Positions 5,104 through 7,700 of a DNA stretch of 7,700 bases are shown here, piece after piece. A program made the position numbers and the translations under genes. The DNA lies in the NCBI GenBank assembly GCA_913043805.1, contig CAJWMX010000122.1, positions 1-7,700 on the forward strand, read 5' to 3'. Each line of letters begins with the position of its first letter. The first letter of the stretch is position 1. Source of the DNA: an uncultured Acidobacteriota bacterium. Its GTDB lineage: Bacteria > Acidobacteriota > Vicinamibacteria > Vicinamibacterales > UBA8438. Under the pieces are notes generated by a model. That model was not told the origin of the DNA, searched no databases, and worked only from the letters and a program-made list of their open reading frames with translations.

Positions 5104-7391
5104 TGACGCGACATCTGTGATCTGGCCCTTGCGACCACCTCATCGGTTGCCGAGGTGGCATCGAAGCCCTGGGCTCGCCGCTGCGGTAGTTGGATCACAA
5201 CCTCATGCAGTGTCCCGGTGAAGGCGAAGGGTGCCCGATATCGACCAGACACGGCCGAGCCATGGTCGTAGCCAATGCTGGATCCGACTGAGGAGACCAT
5301 CCGCATGTAGGAGCGAATCGAGGCCCGCCCACAGGCCTTGCCATCGATGGACACCTCAACCCAGCCGGTGGTGCGGCTATCGCGTTCCATGTGGACACCT
5401 AGCGTGCAGTCACCGGATGGCACCTCGACGCTTGACTCGACGATCGTGTGATCATCGAAGGAGTTGTAATCGACAACTAGCCGCCCATTTTGCACAAAGA
5501 TCGAGACCCCCGAGTTCTCGGTCCCCGTCGCCCACAGGACTCCTTCATCACCCGGAGCGGTACTGATGTGTGCAGTGATGTCTGCGGCTCGACCACCGAG
5601 TCCGGGCGACGATCCAGCGGCGATCGGCGACATCGGAGGACGGTACGCGTAGCGGCGGTCGAGACGATGAGGCGAATGGTCGCTCAGATGCACTGTGAAC
5701 AGTTCAAGTGTCCGGTCATCCAGCGGCAGAACACCGTGCCTTTCGGCCTCCTCCCACCACAGGTCGACCAACTCGGCAAGCTTCAGGGGTTCCACATTCG
5801 CCAGGTTGGTGCACTCTGAGGGGTCGACCGCGAGGTCGTAGAGCTCCCACGGCTCGGAGTCGAAGTCGTCACCCGGATTGTGTTTGGTGACCGCCTTCCA
5901 CCACCTTCCGTCGCGCTCGGCGATCAGTGCCCTGCTGCCGGAGTTCTCGAAGTACTGGAGCGTGTTGGTTGCCGGCGCCTCCGAGTCGTAGAGGACCGAT
6001 TTGAAGGAGTGCCCGGTTATCGGCATCTGCTCGATCCCTCGGTAGCTCTCTGGAGCGGTAATGCCAAGAAGCTCATAGACCGTCGGAGCGATGTCGGAGA
6101 CATTGACGAACTGGGAGCGCTTGGTGCCTGCCTGACCTGTGCCCAAGCCATCGGGCCAGTGCATCACCATGGGTACGTGGACGCCCCCCTCGTGGGTGTT
6201 CTGCTTGTACCAGCGGAACGGGCTGTTGCCGCACTGGGCCCAACCCCATGGGTAGTTCGTATGGCTGTGTGGACCGCCGATTTCGTCGATTCTCTGAACG
6301 GCCTCGTCGGGCGATTCGACAATGCCGTTGAAGTACTTCATCTCGTGCATTACCCCAGTCGGCCCACCTTCTTGTGACGCGCCATTGTCTGCGAGCAACA
6401 CCAGGATCGTGTTGTCCAGTTCGCCCATCGCCCGCAGTCCCTCAACAAGCCGCCCAATCTGATCGTCGGTGTGGTCGAGGAACGCAGCGAACGCTTCTTG
6501 GAGCCGGCAGGCCAACCTCTGCTGATTCCCGGACAGGTCGTCCCATGCCTCGACGCCGGGGTTTCTCGGCGCCAGGACGGCATGATCCGGGATCACACCC
6601 GACTCCAGCTGCCGTTCGTACCAGCGTTGTCTCACGACATCCCAGCCCTCGTCGTAGCGGCCCCGGTATTTCTCCAGGTATTCCCGCGGAGCCTGATGGG
6701 GAGCGTGGGTGGCCCCGAATGGCAGGTAGGCGAAGAAGGGCCGATCCGGCCGAACGCCCTTGCTGTCGTTGATCATCTGGAGGAGGCGAGTTACCAGGTC
6801 TTCGGAAAGGTGGTAGCCGTCCTCCGGACTCTTCGGTGGATCTACGACGGTGTTGTCGAGAACCAGTTCGGGATGGAATTGGTCGGTTTCGCCATCAAGG
6901 AAGCCGTAGAAGCGGTCAAAGCCTCGTCCCAGCGGCCATTGGTCGAAGGGGCCGGCTGCCGAGATCTCCTGTGTCGAAGCGAGATGCCACTTGCCGGTGC
7001 AGAAAGTTGCATACCCCTCCGCGTGGAGCACCTCGGCGATGGTGGCCGCAGAGTTGGAGACATGGCCCAACTGGTGGGGGAAGCCAGTCCGCCAGTTGGA
7101 GACGCCTCGCAGGCCGACAGCGTGCTGCGACCGGCCGGTCAGCAACGCTGCCCGCGTCGGCGAGCACAACGGTGTCACGTGAAAGTTCGTGAATTGCAGG
7201 CCGCCGGCTGCCAGAGCGTCCACGTTGCGAGTGTCGATGTCGGACCCGTAACAGCCAAGTTGTGCAAACCCCGTGTCGTCGAGGAGAACGATTACCACGT
7301 TGGGTGCGCCCTCTCCCGGGTGGGGTGGCTCGAAGAAGTGGGGTTCGGAGTCGCTCAACGTCCGGCCGATTCTTCCGTTGAACTCCGTCAT
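5100..7391 (-). CDS. Arylsulfatase-like enzyme (sulfatase family, formylglycine type)
   Basis: This encodes 763 residues. It should hydrolyse a sulfate ester using formylglycine made from C76 in the signature CSPTRAALLTG (76-86), which needs a formylglycine-generating enzyme encoded elsewhere. Other active-site residues are in place: metal-binding D38-D39 (LLDD), R80, K134 and H136 (TGKWH), H229 (GATHAPH), D335-N336 (ADNG) and K396 (RWYKQNTHEGG). The sulfatase domain spans about 28-555. A C-terminal part (about 600-740) rich in short beta strands (GVSIFVQNGRLVVDYN, GWVEVSIDGK) looks like a jelly-roll or lectin-like domain. No signal peptide is seen, so it is probably cytosolic. I chose ATG 7391 over an in-frame TTG at 7433 because MTEFNGRIGRT is the usual N-terminus in this subfamily and a GGGGA precedes it. 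Phosphonate or phosphate ester hydrolysis is a possible alternative, but the CxPxR pattern favours sulfatase. Confidence 0.93.
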   Translation of the reverse strand: MTEFNGRIGRTLSDSEPHFFEPPHPGEGAPNVVIVLLDDTGFAQLGCYGSDIDTRNVDALAAGGLQFTNFHVTPLCSPTRAALLTGRSQHAVGLRGVSNWRTGFPHQLGHVSNSAATIAEVLHAEGYATFCTGKWHLASTQEISAAGPFDQWPLGRGFDRFYGFLDGETDQFHPELVLDNTVVDPPKSPEDGYHLSEDLVTRLLQMINDSKGVRPDRPFFAYLPFGATHAPHQAPREYLEKYRGRYDEGWDVVRQRWYERQLESGVIPDHAVLAPRNPGVEAWDDLSGNQQRLACRLQEAFAAFLDHTDDQIGRLVEGLRAMGELDNTILVLLADNGASQEGGPTGVMHEMKYFNGIVESPDEAVQRIDEIGGPHSHTNYPWGWAQCGNSPFRWYKQNTHEGGVHVPMVMHWPDGLGTGQAGTKRSQFVNVSDIAPTVYELLGITAPESYRGIEQMPITGHSFKSVLYDSEAPATNTLQYFENSGSRALIAERDGRWWKAVTKHNPGDDFDSEPWELYDLAVDPSECTNLANVEPLKLAELVDLWWEEAERHGVLPLDDRTLELFTVHLSDHSPHRLDRRYAYRPPMSPIAAGSSPGLGGRAADITAHISTAPGDEGVLWATGTENSGVSIFVQNGRLVVDYNSFDDHTIVESSVEVPSGDCTLGVHMERDSRTTGWVEVSIDGKACGRASIRSYMRMVSSVGSSIGYDHGSAVSGRYRAPFAFTGTLHEVVIQLPQRRAQGFDATSATDEVVARARSQMSRQ

Positions 7392-7468
7392 CGCAGATCC
7401 CCGTTCAGCTCGTGACGACGAGGGCGTCGCCAATCCAATTGTTCACCGGCGCCCAGGTACTCATCCAT
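7388..7468 (-). CDS. Possible 26-codon upstream ORF overlapping the sulfatase start
   Basis: ATG 7468 opens a 26-residue frame (MDEYLGAGEQLDW, then arginine-rich) whose TGA overlaps the sulfatase ATG as ATGA (7391-7388). That geometry matches the other coupled genes in this window. It has no ribosome binding site and no recognisable family, and short frames are common by chance in GC-rich DNA. It may be a leader peptide or nothing. Confidence 0.15.
   Translation of the reverse strand: MDEYLGAGEQLDWRRPRRHELNGDLR
7398..7402 (-). promoter_or_regulatory. Ribosome binding site deciding the sulfatase start
   Basis: On the minus strand GGGGA precedes ATG 7391 by about six bases. It supports that start rather than TTG 7433, which lies upstream of it. 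Confidence 0.45.
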
Positions 7469-7492
7469 TGAGCACGCAAAGGGCGAGTGCAG

Positions 7493-7506
7493 GCTCGCAA
7501 GCGAGC
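7493..7506. terminator. Small hairpin after the DJ-1/PfpI gene, weak terminator candidate
   Basis: GCTCGC-AA-GCGAGC is a perfect six-base inverted repeat (realistically five pairs with a four-base loop). It begins ten bases after the TGA at 7518-7516 on the minus strand. It is not followed by a T-run, so intrinsic termination would be inefficient and read-through into the sulfatase is possible. Confidence 0.25.
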
Positions 7507-7515
7507 ACGACCGGA

Positions 7516-7700
7516 TCACGCCGCGACCGTGTCTCCCAGCAGCGTCATCAGCTCCCGCGCCACCATCGGGGCAGCATTCTGGTTCTGGCCGGTGACGAGA
7601 TTTCCGTCTACCACCCAATGGTTGGCGAGCGGGTCACGGCGCTTCGTCTGGCTCTCGAAGAGGGCTCCCTTCGCCCGTAGCTCCGTTTCTGGATGATGAG
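7516..7700 (-). CDS. DJ-1/PfpI-family protein, C-terminal fragment (5' end outside window)
   Basis: The minus-strand frame is open from the window edge to TGA 7518-7516, giving about 60 C-terminal residues. The end is characteristic of the DJ-1/ThiJ/PfpI (class I glutamine amidotransferase-like) superfamily: an ELRAKGALFE segment, then HWVVDGNLVTGQNQNAAPMVARELMTLL, where VVDGNLVTGQNP-type sequence is the conserved last strand and turn before the final helix. The nucleophile-elbow cysteine lies upstream and is not in the window, so activity (glyoxalase/chaperone-like, hydrolase or regulator) cannot be judged. It runs in the same direction as the sulfatase, 124 bases upstream of it, with a small hairpin between, so the two may or may not share a transcript. 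Confidence 0.75.
   Translation of the reverse strand, partial: HHPETELRAKGALFESQTKRRDPLANHWVVDGNLVTGQNQNAAPMVARELMTLLGDTVAA

Larger units (their letters stand above)
7392..7515. other. 124-base gap between the DJ-1/PfpI and sulfatase genes
   Basis: It holds the hairpin at 7493-7506, the possible 26-codon ORF and the sulfatase ribosome binding site. GAGCACG occurs twice on the plus strand (7470-7476 and 7503-7509). I see no convincing -35/-10 pair on the minus strand, so the sulfatase promoter is either weak in consensus or lies upstream of the DJ-1/PfpI gene. Confidence 0.4.

Noticed and set aside
6471..7415. 314-codon plus-strand ORF opposite the sulfatase
   Set aside because: It is antisense to a sulfatase with complete catalytic motifs; its translation has no recognisable domain and GC-rich genes often leave such open antisense frames.
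7392..7433. Earlier TTG start for the sulfatase (14 extra residues)
   Set aside because: TTG 7433 has no good ribosome binding site, while ATG 7391 has GGGGA before it and gives the N-terminus usual for this subfamily.

Overview
The window is GC-rich and gene-dense, with short intergenic gaps, GTG starts, a promoter placed for leaderless translation, and stop/start overlaps of the ATGA and GTGA type. Protein style (TetR, VOC, PhyH-type and large cytosolic arylsulfatase-like proteins) points to a high-GC actinobacterium. I infer this from composition and protein families only; no marker gene is present. The first ~150 bases are visibly less GC-rich at third codon positions than what follows.

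Layout. (1) Positions 1-293 (+): the last 20 codons of an unknown gene, coupled by ATGA to a short ORF. That ORF starts like a DoxX-type membrane protein and ends in an unrelated-looking, GC-rich tail, so it looks like a chimera or recombination remnant. (2) 297-1142 (+): a PhyH-type Fe(II)/2-oxoglutarate dioxygenase. (3) 3638 down to 1139 (-): a three-gene operon of a two-domain VOC protein, a single-domain VOC protein and an MFS transporter, joined by two GTGA overlaps. The transporter reading frame is cut by one in-frame TAG at codon 143. Its final stop overlaps the PhyH stop, so the two units converge with no spacer. (4) 3638-3689: a 50-bp divergent control region with a perfect 9-4-9 palindrome lying on a good sigma70-like promoter. 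(5) 3689-4282 (+): the divergent TetR regulator, predicted to be leaderless and self-regulated. (6) 4283-4587: a gap with no convincing gene. (7) 7391 down to 4588 (-): a 763-residue arylsulfatase-like enzyme coupled by ATGA to a 171-residue protein of unknown function. (8) 7516-7700 (-): the C-terminal end of a DJ-1/PfpI-family protein.

How the genes may work together. TetR probably represses both itself and the VOC-VOC-MFS operon, a usual plan for a small-molecule uptake/catabolism or efflux cassette. The VOC proteins and the PhyH oxygenase suggest chemistry on an organic compound, but nothing in the sequence identifies the substrate. The sulfatase unit is separate and could release sulfate from an organic sulfate ester. 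No CRISPR array, tRNA, rRNA, transposase or intact mobile element was seen. I see no clearly new system. The best leads are the interrupted transporter, the operator/promoter overlap, the VOC protein whose metal site appears to have moved to domain 1, and the sulfatase-coupled unknown gene.
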